A stretch of DNA of 64,000 bases from positions 1 through 64,000 of the forward strand of contig NZ_JBBAYJ010000007.1 of NCBI RefSeq assembly GCF_037153975.1, in the 5' to 3' direction. Under the pieces are notes generated by a model, which was given only the letters and a program-made list of their open reading frames with translations, ran no database searches and had not been told where the DNA came from. Both the position numbers and the translations under genes were made by a program. Shown here piece by piece: positions 1 to 8,234 of the stretch; the first letter of the stretch is position 1, and every line of letters starts with the position of its first letter. This DNA comes from Aquipuribacter sp. SD81 (lineage in GTDB: Bacteria > Actinomycetota > Actinomycetes > Actinomycetales > JBBAYJ01).

Positions 1-27
1 CGGAGTCGGAGTCGGAGTCGGAGTCGG
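1..27. repeat. GGAGTC hexanucleotide tandem repeat
   Basis: About four and a half copies of GGAGTC lie at the window edge, in frame with the HNH gene and encoding alternating Glu-Ser. The true length cannot be seen because the array runs off the left end. Confidence 0.7.
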
Positions 28-1526
28 CGCAGTCGTGCTGCCGGCCCGCGGACGCGGCGGAGGTCGACCGGTACTGCGCGGCGGAGGTCGCCGTCGCCCT
101 GCGCGTCTCCCACGGCGCAGCGGCGGACCGGGTGGCGCTCGCGGACACCCTGCACCGTCGGCACCGCGCGACCCTGGCCGGGATGCTCACCGGTGACGTG
201 CCGCTGCCGCACGCCCGCGCGCTCGCCGAGGCCGCCTCACCCCTGACCGACGACACCGCGGCCGAGCTGGAGGGCCTGCTGCTGCCGACCGCCCGGACCG
301 GCACGCCCGCGCAGGTCGCCGCCCGCGGGCGGCGGCTGGCGATGCGCCTGGACGCCCGCGCCGCCTCCCGCCGCTGCCAGGCGGCGCGCGACGCCCGCCG
401 CGCGCGGGCGTGGGGGGTGGCGGACGGGATGGGGGTGCTGCAGGTCAGCGGGCCCGCCGCGACCGTCGCCGCCGCGTGGGCGCGCGTGGACACCCTCGCC
501 CGCACCGCCCAGGACGACGCCCGCCGCACCCTCAAAGACCTCCAACAGCAAGAAGCAGCGGCAGCGGCAGCGGCAGCGGCAGACACGAACGGCGCCGCAG
601 GTCAGCTGGCCGAACCCGCTCCGGACCCCGCCACGCTCGACCCTGCTGCGCTGGTGCCGACGCTGGACCAGCTGCGCGCCGACACCGTCCTGCGCCTGCT
701 CGCCGGCACCCACGACCTCACCCAGGCCCCCAGCCCGTACGCACAGGTCCACATCGACGTCGTCGTCCCCGCCACCACCCTCCGCGGCGTCACAACAGAC
801 GAGTCCGGTGACGAGCCGGGCGAGGTCGCCGGAATGGGCCCCATCCCTGCCGAAGAGGTCCGCGCCCTCACCCGCACCCCCGGCACCCGCGTCCGCGACC
901 GCGCACTCGGCAGCTGCGAGCACGCCGCCCACGACAACCGCCCAGGCCCCTGCTCGGCACCCGGTACCCAGCACGATCCCGGCCCGTACCGCGTCCCCGA
1001 GCCCCTCGCCCGCACCGTCCGCGCCCGCGACACCACCTGCCGCTTCCCCGGCTGCCGCGCCGCCGCCCGACGCTGCGACACCGACCACACCATCCCCCAC
1101 CCCACCGGCCCCACCGCCGAGTGCAACCTCGCCTGCCTGTGCCGCTTCCACCACCGCGTCAAACACCGCGGCCACTGGCACCTGCACCAGCTCGGCGCCG
1201 GCACCCTCCGATGGACCAGCCCCCACGGCCTGGTCGCCACCACCCGACCACCCGAGCACCACCTCGAACCCCACGCCGACGACCACGACGCCGACGCCGA
1301 CCCCGACGCCGACGACCACGAGCCCGTGCCGTACTGCCCGCTGTCCCTCGACGGCACCCCCGGCGACCCCACCGCACCACCGCCCACACCGGACACAACC
1401 CCCGACGACGACCCACCCTGGGCACGACGACCTCCGTGGACCCTGACGCCGACCTTGACGCCGACGCCGACACCCACGCCGACGCCACCACCGCCATGCC
1501 CACCGCCGCCGGACGACGCCGCGTAG
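1..1526 (+). CDS. DUF222 / HNH endonuclease domain protein (5' partial)
   Basis: The frame is open from base 3, so the start lies left of the window; 507 codons are visible. The first part has the helical DUF222 pattern (VALRVSHGAAADRVALADTL, about visible residues 30-50). Near residues 345-390 comes an HNH nuclease core: CRFPGC, then CDTDHTIPH, a CRFHHRVKH stretch and a HWHL tail. The family is the actinobacterial 13E12-like group, present in many copies per genome; the nuclease chemistry is inferred and the biological role is not established. The visible N-terminus starts with Ser-Glu repeats encoded by a GGAGTC hexamer repeat. There is an alanine run near base 560 (GGCAGC repeats), and the C-terminus is rich in Asp/Ala/Pro/Thr repeats. 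It converges with the epimerase gene 22 nt downstream. Confidence 0.9.
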   Translation, partial: ESESESESAQSCCRPADAAEVDRYCAAEVAVALRVSHGAAADRVALADTLHRRHRATLAGMLTGDVPLPHARALAEAASPLTDDTAAELEGLLLPTARTGTPAQVAARGRRLAMRLDARAASRRCQAARDARRARAWGVADGMGVLQVSGPAATVAAAWARVDTLARTAQDDARRTLKDLQQQEAAAAAAAAADTNGAAGQLAEPAPDPATLDPAALVPTLDQLRADTVLRLLAGTHDLTQAPSPYAQVHIDVVVPATTLRGVTTDESGDEPGEVAGMGPIPAEEVRALTRTPGTRVRDRALGSCEHAAHDNRPGPCSAPGTQHDPGPYRVPEPLARTVRARDTTCRFPGCRAAARRCDTDHTIPHPTGPTAECNLACLCRFHHRVKHRGHWHLHQLGAGTLRWTSPHGLVATTRPPEHHLEPHADDHDADADPDADDHEPVPYCPLSLDGTPGDPTAPPPTPDTTPDDDPPWARRPPWTLTPTLTPTPTPTPTPPPPCPPPPDDAA

Positions 1527-1548
1527 ACGACGACGGCCGGGCGCCGCG

Positions 1549-2562
1549 CTACCGACGAGCCTGCTGGACCAGCTCCGCCTCGCGGTCGCGCGACAGTCCG
1601 CGCGACAGCTCCCTCGGCTCGGCCTGCAGCCACGCGAGCACGTCGGCCACCGTCTCCTGCGGCGACCGCGTGACGAATCCGGCCGCCCGGGCCCGCGCGG
1701 CGCTGACCTGCAGCATCCCGGGGCTGTCGTTCGTAGCCGGGTCCAGCCACAGCGGCAGGTCGACCCAGGGCCGCACCTGCCCGTCGCCGTCACCCACGGC
1801 CCCGGCGGGCAGCGGCACCAGCTGCGCGCCCGACCCGGACACCGACACGCACGTCTCGACGAGCTCACGGAAGGCGTGCGGCTCGTCGGCCACCGTGAAC
1901 GGCCCGCCGAGCCGCTCGGCGCCGGCCCGGACGAGGAACGCGGCGAGGTCGCGGGCGTCCACCCACTGCGTCGGCACGTCGAGGTCCGGTGGTACGACGT
2001 GGTCGCCGGGCTCGGCGAGCCGCTGCACCCAGTACGTGAACCTGTCCGTCGGGTCGTAGGGGCCGGCCACGATCGTCGGTCGCGCGAGCGTCGGGGTGCC
2101 GAAGCGTGCGACCGCGCGACGCTCGCACAGCACCTTCAGCTCGCCGTACAGGCGCATGTCCGCCCGGTCGGGCACGGGCTCGAGCAGCTCGAGCAGCGCG
2201 GCGTCCTCCGTCGCGCCGGCCTCGGCGAGCGGCGCGTACACCGAGACCGTCGACACGAGCACGTAGTGACCGACCCGGTCGGCGGTCGCTCCGTCAGGAC
2301 CGAGCAGCGCGTCCGCGACCCGGTCGACGTGGTCGGGGTGGTAGGCGGAGACGTCGTGGACGACGTCCCAGCGCTGCGTGCCGGTCAGCGCGGACACGTC
2401 CCCGTCGCGGTCACCGGTCAGTCGGGGCACGTCCGGGAAGAGGTCGACGCCGGTGCGCCCGCGGTGGAAGAGCGTCACGTCCCACCCGTCGTCGAGCAGG
2501 GCCTGGACGAGGTGGCGGCCGACGAACGACGTGCCGCCGAGGACGAGAGCGCTTTGGGTCAC
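1549..2562 (-). CDS. NAD-dependent epimerase/dehydratase (atypical SDR)
   Basis: This 337-residue Rossmann-fold protein begins VTQSALVLGGTSFVGRHLV, whose GGTSFVG loop is the glycine-rich dinucleotide-binding motif of extended/atypical SDR proteins. Later segments (YVLVSTVSVYAP, YGELKVLCE, RPTIVAGPYDPTDRF) match the strand-end, YxxxK-like and substrate-side regions of sugar epimerases and RNA-binding SDR relatives. The YGELK segment places Tyr and Lys in the usual catalytic spacing. The GTG start at 2562 is preceded by TAGCCT 8 nt upstream on the minus strand and no Shine-Dalgarno, so a leaderless transcript is likely. Longer upstream starts would run through the promoter. The substrate is unknown; it stands alone, divergent from the chemoreceptor gene. 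Confidence 0.85.
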   Translation of the reverse strand: MTQSALVLGGTSFVGRHLVQALLDDGWDVTLFHRGRTGVDLFPDVPRLTGDRDGDVSALTGTQRWDVVHDVSAYHPDHVDRVADALLGPDGATADRVGHYVLVSTVSVYAPLAEAGATEDAALLELLEPVPDRADMRLYGELKVLCERRAVARFGTPTLARPTIVAGPYDPTDRFTYWVQRLAEPGDHVVPPDLDVPTQWVDARDLAAFLVRAGAERLGGPFTVADEPHAFRELVETCVSVSGSGAQLVPLPAGAVGDGDGQVRPWVDLPLWLDPATNDSPGMLQVSAARARAAGFVTRSPQETVADVLAWLQAEPRELSRGLSRDREAELVQQARR

Positions 2563-2570
2563 GACCGACA

Positions 2571-2576
2571 AGGCTA
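2571..2576 (-). promoter_or_regulatory. -10 element for epimerase gene (leaderless)
   Basis: TAGCCT on the minus strand ends 8 nt before the GTG start, which has no Shine-Dalgarno sequence. This is one of a recurring set of TANNNT elements at start codons in this window. Confidence 0.45.
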
Positions 2577-2788
2577 GCGACCGGTGACCGGGCGGGACGC
2601 GGCCCGAGCCCCTGACCCGGTCGCACCCCGACCGGCGCGCCACGGGCCGCGCCGCGCCGGTCGGCGTCTTCCCGCCGAGCGGGTGATCGTCGCGCCCCTG
2701 GCGTCGAGCCGGACGCTCACCGTGTCGACAGGGGGTGCGTGGCGGGGTCGCCCGCCGCCACGACCGCCCACGTCCGAAGGAGGCCCAG

Positions 2789-4888
2789 GTGTCCGTCATC
2801 CCCGTCCACCCGCCCCTGGTGCTGCGTCCGGTGCTCGCAGTGGCGGACCGCTTCCGCACGAGCGCGCGGCTCGTGGCGCTCGTCCTCGTCATGCTGGTCC
2901 CTGCGGTCGTCTCCGCCACCGCCTTCGGTCAGGCTGTGGGTGCCCAGGCGGCATTCGCGGAGAAGGAGCGGAGCGGGGTGGCGGTGCTCGTCCCCGCGCT
3001 GACCGCCCTCGCCGACGTCGCGGACGGGCGCGGTCCCGCGCTCGAGGAGCTCCGCGCGGCCGCGGCCCGGAACCCCGTCCTCGGGCTGGAGGCCGAGCTC
3101 GCCGCCGTCGAGGACTCAGCCGGTGCCGCCGACGCGGGGACGCCGGCGGGCCGGGTCCGTTCCGCCGGTGCGCTCGCCGACCTCGTCGCGCACGTCGGCG
3201 ACACATCGAACCTCATCCTCGACCCGGACCTCGACTCCTTCTACGTCATGGACACCCTCGTCGTGCAGCTGCCCAAGGCGCTCGTTGCCGCCGTGGAGGC
3301 CTCCGCGACGAGCGAGGACGCCGACGCCGCCGACGTCATCGCCCGGCAGGCGGTGCTCGCCGGGGCGCTGTCGGGTGCGGGGGAGTCCGCCGGGCGCGAC
3401 GTCGCGACCGCACGCGACACGACCGCGGACCCCGCGGCCCTCGTCCCGCTCGACGGCGTGGTCGCGGTGGCCGACGAGGCCGCCCGGCTCGGCCAGGTCA
3501 TGGCGACGACCCTCGACCGCCCCGGCCCGCCCGACACGACCCGGCTCGCCGAGCTGGCGGCGCCGGCGGCGCTGGAGGCCGGCGGCGTCCTCGACGCGCT
3601 GCTGCAGGCTCGGGTGGCGCAGCTGGAGCAGCAGCGGCTGGAGACGCTCCTGCTCGTCATGAGCGGGCTGCTCGTGGCCGTCTGGCTGGCCGCAGCCGTG
3701 TGGTGGCGCACCCGCCACGACGTGTCCCTGCTGCTCGACGGGGTCACCGCGCTCGCCTCCGGCGACCTCGACGAGCGGACGCTCCCCGGCGGGCGTGACG
3801 AGTTCGCCCAGATCGGTGCCGCGGTCGCCGGGGCGCGGGGGCAGCTGGACCGGCAGCGCAGCGCGCTCGCGGCCGCGAGCCAGGCGCGCGAGGAGCAGAC
3901 GCACGCGACGTTCCTGCACGCGCGGACGGCGGAGAAGCAGTCACGCGAGCGGGCGCAGGACATCGTGAGCACGACGTCCGGCGACATCGTCCGCGAGCTG
4001 AGGGACGTGGTGGACCAGGTGGCCGCCGTGCGCGCCGCGGCGGCGACCATCGGTGAGCGCGTGCACGAGGCGGACGCCGTGACGCGCGGCGTCGTGGCGC
4101 AGGCGGCGGAGGCCGACGAGGTCGTCGGTGTGCTCACCACGAGCCTGCGCGCCATCGACTCGCTCGCCTCGACGATCGCCGGGGTCGCGGGGCAGACGAA
4201 GCTCCTCGCCCTCAACGCGACGATCGAGGCGGCCCGAGCCGGTGAGGCCGGGCGCGGCTTCACGGTGGTGGCCGAGGAGGTCAAGTCCCTCGCCACGGCC
4301 ACGGCCGGGTCCACCGAGCGAATCGCGGCGACGCTGGCGGAGGTGGAGAGCAACGCCCGCGCGGTGTCGGCGACGATCTCGAGCATGGGCCGTGGCATCG
4401 GCGGCATCGACGTGGCCTCGGAGGCCCTGCGCCGGGTCGCGGCCGAGCAGCTCGCGGTCGTCGCGGAGCTCGACGAGGCGGTGGGCAACGCCATCCGCCG
4501 CATCGAGGAGATGAGCGACCTCGCCGACCAGCTCGAACGCCGCCGCACCGAGCGGTTCCTCTTCCGCAGCGAGGGCACGCTCGAGGTCGACGGGGCGGCG
4601 TTCCCGACGCGGCACGTCGACCTCGGTGCCGGAGGGACGCGCGTCGTCGTGGCCCGGGACGTGGTCGCGCGGCCGGGGACACCGGTCCGGGTCCGCGTCG
4701 CCCTCGCGGGCTCTTCCGAGGTGCTGCCCGGACAGGTGCTCCGCGCTGACCCGCACCCCGACGGCCGGGAGCTGGCGGTCGAGTTCACCGGCCTGTCGAC
4801 CGCGACGCAGTCACGTCTCGACGAGGAGCTGCGCCGCCTCGCCGAGCGGTCCGCCGGTCGAGCGACGAAGACCCTGCGGGGTGAGTGA
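2789..4888 (+). CDS. Methyl-accepting chemotaxis protein with C-terminal PilZ domain
   Basis: This 699-residue transmembrane receptor has a first membrane helix near residues 28-48, a mostly helical outside or sensor region to about 283, a second helix near 284-306 ([20 protein letters not shown]), then a HAMP-like linker and the cytoplasmic signalling hairpin. The hairpin tip region ([20 protein letters not shown], from about residue 466) is diagnostic of chemoreceptors. From about residue 584 a PilZ domain follows: RRTER supplies RxxxR and DLGAGG sits at the D/NxSxxG site with Gly in place of Ser. The expected partners are CheA/CheW for the tip and cyclic di-GMP for PilZ; none of the che genes is in the window. 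GTG at 2789 was chosen because AAGGAGG ends 5 nt upstream. The stop codon overlaps the 3' end of tRNA-His. Confidence 0.9.
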   Translation: MSVIPVHPPLVLRPVLAVADRFRTSARLVALVLVMLVPAVVSATAFGQAVGAQAAFAEKERSGVAVLVPALTALADVADGRGPALEELRAAAARNPVLGLEAELAAVEDSAGAADAGTPAGRVRSAGALADLVAHVGDTSNLILDPDLDSFYVMDTLVVQLPKALVAAVEASATSEDADAADVIARQAVLAGALSGAGESAGRDVATARDTTADPAALVPLDGVVAVADEAARLGQVMATTLDRPGPPDTTRLAELAAPAALEAGGVLDALLQARVAQLEQQRLETLLLVMSGLLVAVWLAAAVWWRTRHDVSLLLDGVTALASGDLDERTLPGGRDEFAQIGAAVAGARGQLDRQRSALAAASQAREEQTHATFLHARTAEKQSRERAQDIVSTTSGDIVRELRDVVDQVAAVRAAAATIGERVHEADAVTRGVVAQAAEADEVVGVLTTSLRAIDSLASTIAGVAGQTKLLALNATIEAARAGEAGRGFTVVAEEVKSLATATAGSTERIAATLAEVESNARAVSATISSMGRGIGGIDVASEALRRVAAEQLAVVAELDEAVGNAIRRIEEMSDLADQLERRRTERFLFRSEGTLEVDGAAFPTRHVDLGAGGTRVVVARDVVARPGTPVRVRVALAGSSEVLPGQVLRADPHPDGRELAVEFTGLSTATQSRLDEELRRLAERSAGRATKTLRGE

Positions 4889-4953
4889 CGGGACTTGAAC
4901 CCGCGACATCCGCGACCACAACGCGGCGCTCTACCAGCTGAGCTACACCCACC
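4880..4953 (-). tRNA. tRNA-His (GTG anticodon)
   Basis: The minus strand folds as a cloverleaf with the anticodon GTG at 4917-4919 in the loop TTGTGGT. The acceptor strands are GTGGGTG and CACTCAC. An extra 5' G at 4953 can pair with C at 4880, the G-1:C73 pair specific to tRNA-His. The T arm contains GGTTCAAGTCCC. CCA is not encoded. The 3' end overlaps the last 9 nt of the chemoreceptor gene on the other strand. Confidence 0.95.
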
Positions 4954-4956
4954 ACG

Positions 4957-4980
4957 GCCGCGCGTGCACGCACGCGCGGC
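4957..4980 (-). terminator. 10-bp perfect inverted repeat between orn and tRNA-His
   Basis: GCCGCGCGTG and CACGCGCGGC flank a 4-nt loop. On the minus strand the hairpin lies after orn and just before tRNA-His, so it may end orn transcription or form the 5' leader of the tRNA precursor. There is no U-tract, as is usual for actinobacterial terminators. Confidence 0.5.
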
Positions 4981-4990
4981 TGCACCGAGA

Positions 4991-4996
4991 AGTGTA
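4991..4996 (-). promoter_or_regulatory. Possible -10 element of tRNA-His
   Basis: TACACT on the minus strand would place the transcription start about 30 nt ahead of the mature tRNA, immediately before the 4957-4980 hairpin. No convincing -35 is visible. Confidence 0.35.
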
Positions 4997-5045
4997 GCCG
5001 CCCCGCACGGGTGCCCGCGCCGCCCGCCGCGGGACGGCCCGCGGG

Positions 5046-5780
5046 CTAGGCAGGGGTGCGCGAGGAGGGGTCGGACCCCTCACCCGTCGGTGCGGCGTGT
5101 GCGGCGGCGAGACCCGGCGCCCACGCGGGCACCGAACCGGCGGGCACCTCGTGCGCGGGCGCCATCGCCTTCACCTGGTCGCTGTCGGGTCCGGGCAGCG
5201 GCACGAACACCGCCTCGCGGTAGAACCGCAGCTCGGCGATCGACTCGAGGATGTCGGCCATCGCCCGGTGCCCACCGTGCTTGGCCGGGGCGTTGAAGTG
5301 CACCCGCGGGTACCAGCGGCGCACGAGCTCCTTGATGCTCGACACGTCGACGACCCGGTAGTGCAGGTGCTCCTCGAGCAGGGGCATGTCACGGGCGATG
5401 AAGCCGCGGTCGGTGCCGACGCTGCTGCCCGCCAGCGGCGCCTTGCGGGCGTCGGGCACGTACCGCCGGACGTAGGCGAGCACCTGCTCCTCGGCGTCGG
5501 CGACGGTCGTGCCCTCCGCGAGGACGTCGAGCAGGCCCGAGGTCGTGTGCATCTCGCGCACGACGTCGCGCATCTGGGCGAGGGACTCCTCCGGCGGGCG
5601 GATGACGACGTCGACACCCTCCCCGAGCACGGTGAGCTCGCCGTCGGTGACGAGCGCGGCGATCTCGACGAGCGCGTCGCGCTCGAGGTCCAGGCCCGTC
5701 ATCTCGCAGTCGACCCACACGATGCGGTCCCGGGAGGGCACCGGACCGGTCGAGGGGGCCTTCGCGCCGTCGCTGCTCAC
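5046..5780 (-). CDS. orn: Oligoribonuclease (DEDDh 3'-5' exonuclease)
   Basis: Orn removes nucleotides from 2-5 nt RNAs and degrades pGpG, the product of cyclic di-GMP phosphodiesterases. The DEDDh motifs are present: WVDCEMTGLDLERD (first Asp and Glu), SVGTDRGFIARDMP (middle Asp) and HRAMADILES (His and last Asp). The family core is about 200 residues; here about 35 extra residues rich in Ala/Pro follow. The longest frame starts at 5789, but that GTG lies inside a TAGGGT -10 hexamer. GTG at 5780 sits 7 nt after that hexamer and fits a leaderless start, giving 244 residues. It is divergent from the PrsW-like gene, and the two promoters are about 20 nt apart. Confidence 0.93.
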   Translation of the reverse strand: MSSDGAKAPSTGPVPSRDRIVWVDCEMTGLDLERDALVEIAALVTDGELTVLGEGVDVVIRPPEESLAQMRDVVREMHTTSGLLDVLAEGTTVADAEEQVLAYVRRYVPDARKAPLAGSSVGTDRGFIARDMPLLEEHLHYRVVDVSSIKELVRRWYPRVHFNAPAKHGGHRAMADILESIAELRFYREAVFVPLPGPDSDQVKAMAPAHEVPAGSVPAWAPGLAAAHAAPTGEGSDPSSRTPA

Positions 5781-5787
5781 GCCCGTC

Positions 5788-5793
5788 ACCCTA
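5788..5793 (-). promoter_or_regulatory. -10 element of orn
   Basis: TAGGGT on the minus strand ends 7 nt before the GTG at 5780, which decides the start of orn. Confidence 0.5.
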
Positions 5794-5809
5794 CGTGCCG
5801 GAGCCCGCC

Positions 5810-5815
5810 TACCCT
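5810..5815 (+). promoter_or_regulatory. -10 element of the PrsW-like gene
   Basis: TACCCT ends 6 nt before the ATG at 5822. There is no Shine-Dalgarno sequence, so transcription probably starts at the A of ATG. Confidence 0.5.
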
Positions 5816-5821
5816 CCGAGC

Positions 5822-6955
5822 ATGACCCAGCCCGTGCCGCAGGCGCCCCCTCCGGCCCTCCCGCCGGTCACCGGGACGCGGGTCGGTCAGGTCGTCCTGA
5901 CGGTCGTGGGGGCGCTGCTCGTGCTCGGGTGCGGGCTCGCGGTGACGGTGGTCCTGCTGCTGTCGACCGGCCCGGTGGGTTACCTCGCCGGGCTCGCGCT
6001 CGCGTGCGTGCCCGCGGTCCCGCTCGTGCTGGTGTACCTGTGGCTGGACCGCCACGAGCCCGAGCCGCGCGGGCTGCTGCTGTTCGGCTTCGGCTGGGGC
6101 GCGAGCGTCGCGACGGCCGGGGCGCTCCTCCTCAGCCTGCCCCCGACCCTCGCGGTCGGTGCCGCGGGAGGGGACGCCGAGGTGGTCGGTGCGGTCCTCG
6201 TCGCCCCGGTCGTCGAGGAGGCGCTGAAGGGCCTCGGCATCCTCGTCGTCGTGTGGCTCGGCCGGCGAGCACTGGACGGCCTCGTCGACGGTGTCGTCTA
6301 CGCCGGCATGGTGGGCGTCGGCTTCGCCTTCACCGAGAACATCCTCTACCTCGGCGTCGCCCTCGCCGAGGGCGGCGTCGGCGGCCTGCTGTCGACGTTC
6401 GTGGTCCGCGGTGTCGTGTCGCCGTTCGCCCACCCCCTCTTCACGGCTGCCTTCGGCATCGGCCTCGTGCTGTACAGCCGCCGACGCGGCTCGGGTCGCG
6501 CGCTGTACCCGCTCGTCGGCCTCGCAGCCGCCATCGGCCTCCACGCGCTGTGGAACGGCCTCGCAGTGGTGGCGCCCGGCGGCTTCCTCGTCACCTTCGT
6601 CGTGCTGTGGGTGCCGCTGTTCACGACCTTCGTGGTCGTCGCCCTGCTCGCGAGGCGACGCGAGGCCCGCATGATCCGCACGAACCTCGCCCTGTACTCC
6701 CGCTACGGCTACCTCGCCCCGGCGGAGGAGCGCATGGTCGGCTCGCTCGCGGAGCGGCGGCAGGCGCTGGAGTGGGCCCGCGCCCGCGGCGGGTCACCGG
6801 CGCGTGCGGCCATGCACCGGTTCCAGGTCGCGGCCGTCCGGCTCGCGCACCTGCGCCAGCGCATGGAGGACGGCACCGCCCCGTGGGACGCCGCGCAGCG
6901 CGAGCGCGACCTGCTCGCCCTGCTCGCGAGCGCCCGCGCCGCGTACGCGGGCTGA
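5822..6955 (+). CDS. PrsW-family intramembrane metalloprotease
   Basis: This 377-residue polytopic membrane protein has about eight hydrophobic segments in residues 20-290 and a charged cytoplasmic tail of about 90 residues. The family motifs are in order: VVEEALKGLG near residue 130 (the EExxK motif), FTENILYLG near 170, HPLFTAAFGIG near 203 and HALWNG near 240. These supply the Glu and His residues thought to bind metal in PrsW/Rce1-like (ABI/CAAX) proteases. In Bacillus, PrsW cleaves an anti-sigma factor; the substrate here is unknown, and no anti-sigma gene is adjacent. ATG at 5822 was chosen because a TACCCT hexamer lies 6 nt upstream. Confidence 0.88.
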   Translation: MTQPVPQAPPPALPPVTGTRVGQVVLTVVGALLVLGCGLAVTVVLLLSTGPVGYLAGLALACVPAVPLVLVYLWLDRHEPEPRGLLLFGFGWGASVATAGALLLSLPPTLAVGAAGGDAEVVGAVLVAPVVEEALKGLGILVVVWLGRRALDGLVDGVVYAGMVGVGFAFTENILYLGVALAEGGVGGLLSTFVVRGVVSPFAHPLFTAAFGIGLVLYSRRRGSGRALYPLVGLAAAIGLHALWNGLAVVAPGGFLVTFVVLWVPLFTTFVVVALLARRREARMIRTNLALYSRYGYLAPAEERMVGSLAERRQALEWARARGGSPARAAMHRFQVAAVRLAHLRQRMEDGTAPWDAAQRERDLLALLASARAAYAG

Positions 6956-7154
6956 CGCGGCGGCGCGGGCAGGCGGGCCGAGCGAGGGCCGCCGGCGCGT
7001 CGAGGTGGACCAGACGGACGAGAGGGGCGGGACGGGCGAGACGGGCGCGCTCGGCCGCGGTCCCGGCGGTCCGTGACCGGATCGGGACCGTCCCGCGACC
7101 GGATCGTGTCCTCGGTGCGGATCGGTTCGTGACCTCCGCTCGTCAGACTCCTGA

Positions 7155-7173
7155 GCACGCCACCGGGGCGTGC
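7155..7173 (+). promoter_or_regulatory. Hairpin abutting a ribosome binding site
   Basis: GCACGCC and GGCGTGC flank a 5-nt loop. The stem ends directly at the GGGAGGA ribosome binding site (7174-7180) of the DUF4349 gene, so folding could affect its translation. No ligand-binding domain is recognisable. Confidence 0.3.
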
Positions 7174-7187
7174 GGGAGGAGCCCACC

Positions 7188-8234
7188 ATGACCACGTCGC
7201 GCACCGTCCTCGCCCTGCTCGTCGCCCTGCTGCTCGGTCTCACGCTCGCCGCGTGCGGCGCCGACTCCGGGGCGACCGAGTCCGTCGCCGACGACGCCGT
7301 CGGTGCGTCGGGGGAGGACGGCTGGGCCGACGCCCGGGAGGCGCCGCAGGAGGCGGACGCGGAGGGTGAAGCGGCCGGCGGGGCGGTGGAGGACGCGGGC
7401 GAGGCGGCGGGCGAGGGGGCCGGTGTCCCGGCCGAGGGCGGGGCGGCCGGGGCCGACGCCGACGCGGAGGCGGCGCAGGCGGCCGCGGCCGGGTCGGGGA
7501 CCGCGGTGGCGGCGGCGGGTGCGGTCGAGCGCGGCCGCCGCATCGTGACGACGACGCTCGACGTCGCCGTCGAGGACGTCGCCCGGGCGGCGCGGCAGGT
7601 GCGGGACGCCGCCGTCGTGGCGGGCGGCTACGTGCAGGCGGAGGAGACGGTCGGCGGCGAGCAGCCGAGCGCGGTGCTCACCCTGCGGGTGCCCGTCGAG
7701 GGGACCGGCGACGTCATGACCCGGGCCGCGGCGCTCGGGCAGGAGGTGAACCGGACGAGCGACGTCGAGGAGGTCGAGACCCGCATCGTCGACCTCGAGA
7801 GCCGTGTCGCCACCCAGCGCGCGGGTGTCGAGCGGGTGCGCTCGCTGCTCGCCGGGGCCGAGGACCTCGAGGACGTGCTCGCGCTCGAGCGCGAGCTGAC
7901 GCGCCGGCAGGCGGACCTGGAGGCCCTCGACGCGCAGCGCGCCGCCCTCACCGACCGTGCCGCGCTCGCCACGGTGACCGTGCGGCTCACGCTGCCGGAG
8001 GACGTCGAGCCCGTCGAGGCCGTCGCACCCCCGTTCCTGCGGGGCCTGCAGGGCGGCTGGGACGCGCTGGCCGCCTCCACCGGCGTCGTGCTCGTCGTGG
8101 TGGGGAGCCTGCTGCCCTTCGCCGTCGTCGCGCTCGTCCTCGGCGGCGTCGCGCTGCTGGTCGTGCGGGCCGTGCGTCGAGCGGCTCCGACCCGTCCGGC
8201 GCCGGCTCCGCCCGCCGCGCACAATGAGGCGTGA
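7188..8234 (+). CDS. DUF4349 domain lipoprotein
   Basis: This 348-residue lipoprotein has a hydrophobic signal peptide ending in the lipobox LAAC (Cys near residue 23). About 90 residues of Ala/Glu/Gly-rich linker follow, then the DUF4349 core from about residue 119: IVTTTLDVAVEDVARAA, a Gly-Tyr-Val strand, a long central coiled coil (RIVDLESRVATQRAGVERV through RRQADLEALDAQRAALT) and a TVTVRLTLPE strand. A C-terminal membrane helix (about 300-330) ends in a basic tail. DUF4349 proteins are envelope proteins of unknown function. The start has GGGAGGA 7 nt upstream. The GTGA overlap with the next gene suggests co-translation with the pirin. Confidence 0.85.
   Translation: MTTSRTVLALLVALLLGLTLAACGADSGATESVADDAVGASGEDGWADAREAPQEADAEGEAAGGAVEDAGEAAGEGAGVPAEGGAAGADADAEAAQAAAAGSGTAVAAAGAVERGRRIVTTTLDVAVEDVARAARQVRDAAVVAGGYVQAEETVGGEQPSAVLTLRVPVEGTGDVMTRAAALGQEVNRTSDVEEVETRIVDLESRVATQRAGVERVRSLLAGAEDLEDVLALERELTRRQADLEALDAQRAALTDRAALATVTVRLTLPEDVEPVEAVAPPFLRGLQGGWDALAASTGVVLVVVGSLLPFAVVALVLGGVALLVVRAVRRAAPTRPAPAPPAAHNEA

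Noticed and set aside
237-1868. A 543-codon minus-strand frame across the HNH gene.
   Set aside because: It spans two real genes in the wrong frame and reads as Arg/Gly/Val repeats without motifs.
5787-5789. GTG at 5789 as the orn start.
   Set aside because: It overlaps the TAGGGT promoter hexamer; the GTG at 5780 fits a leaderless start 7 nt after it.
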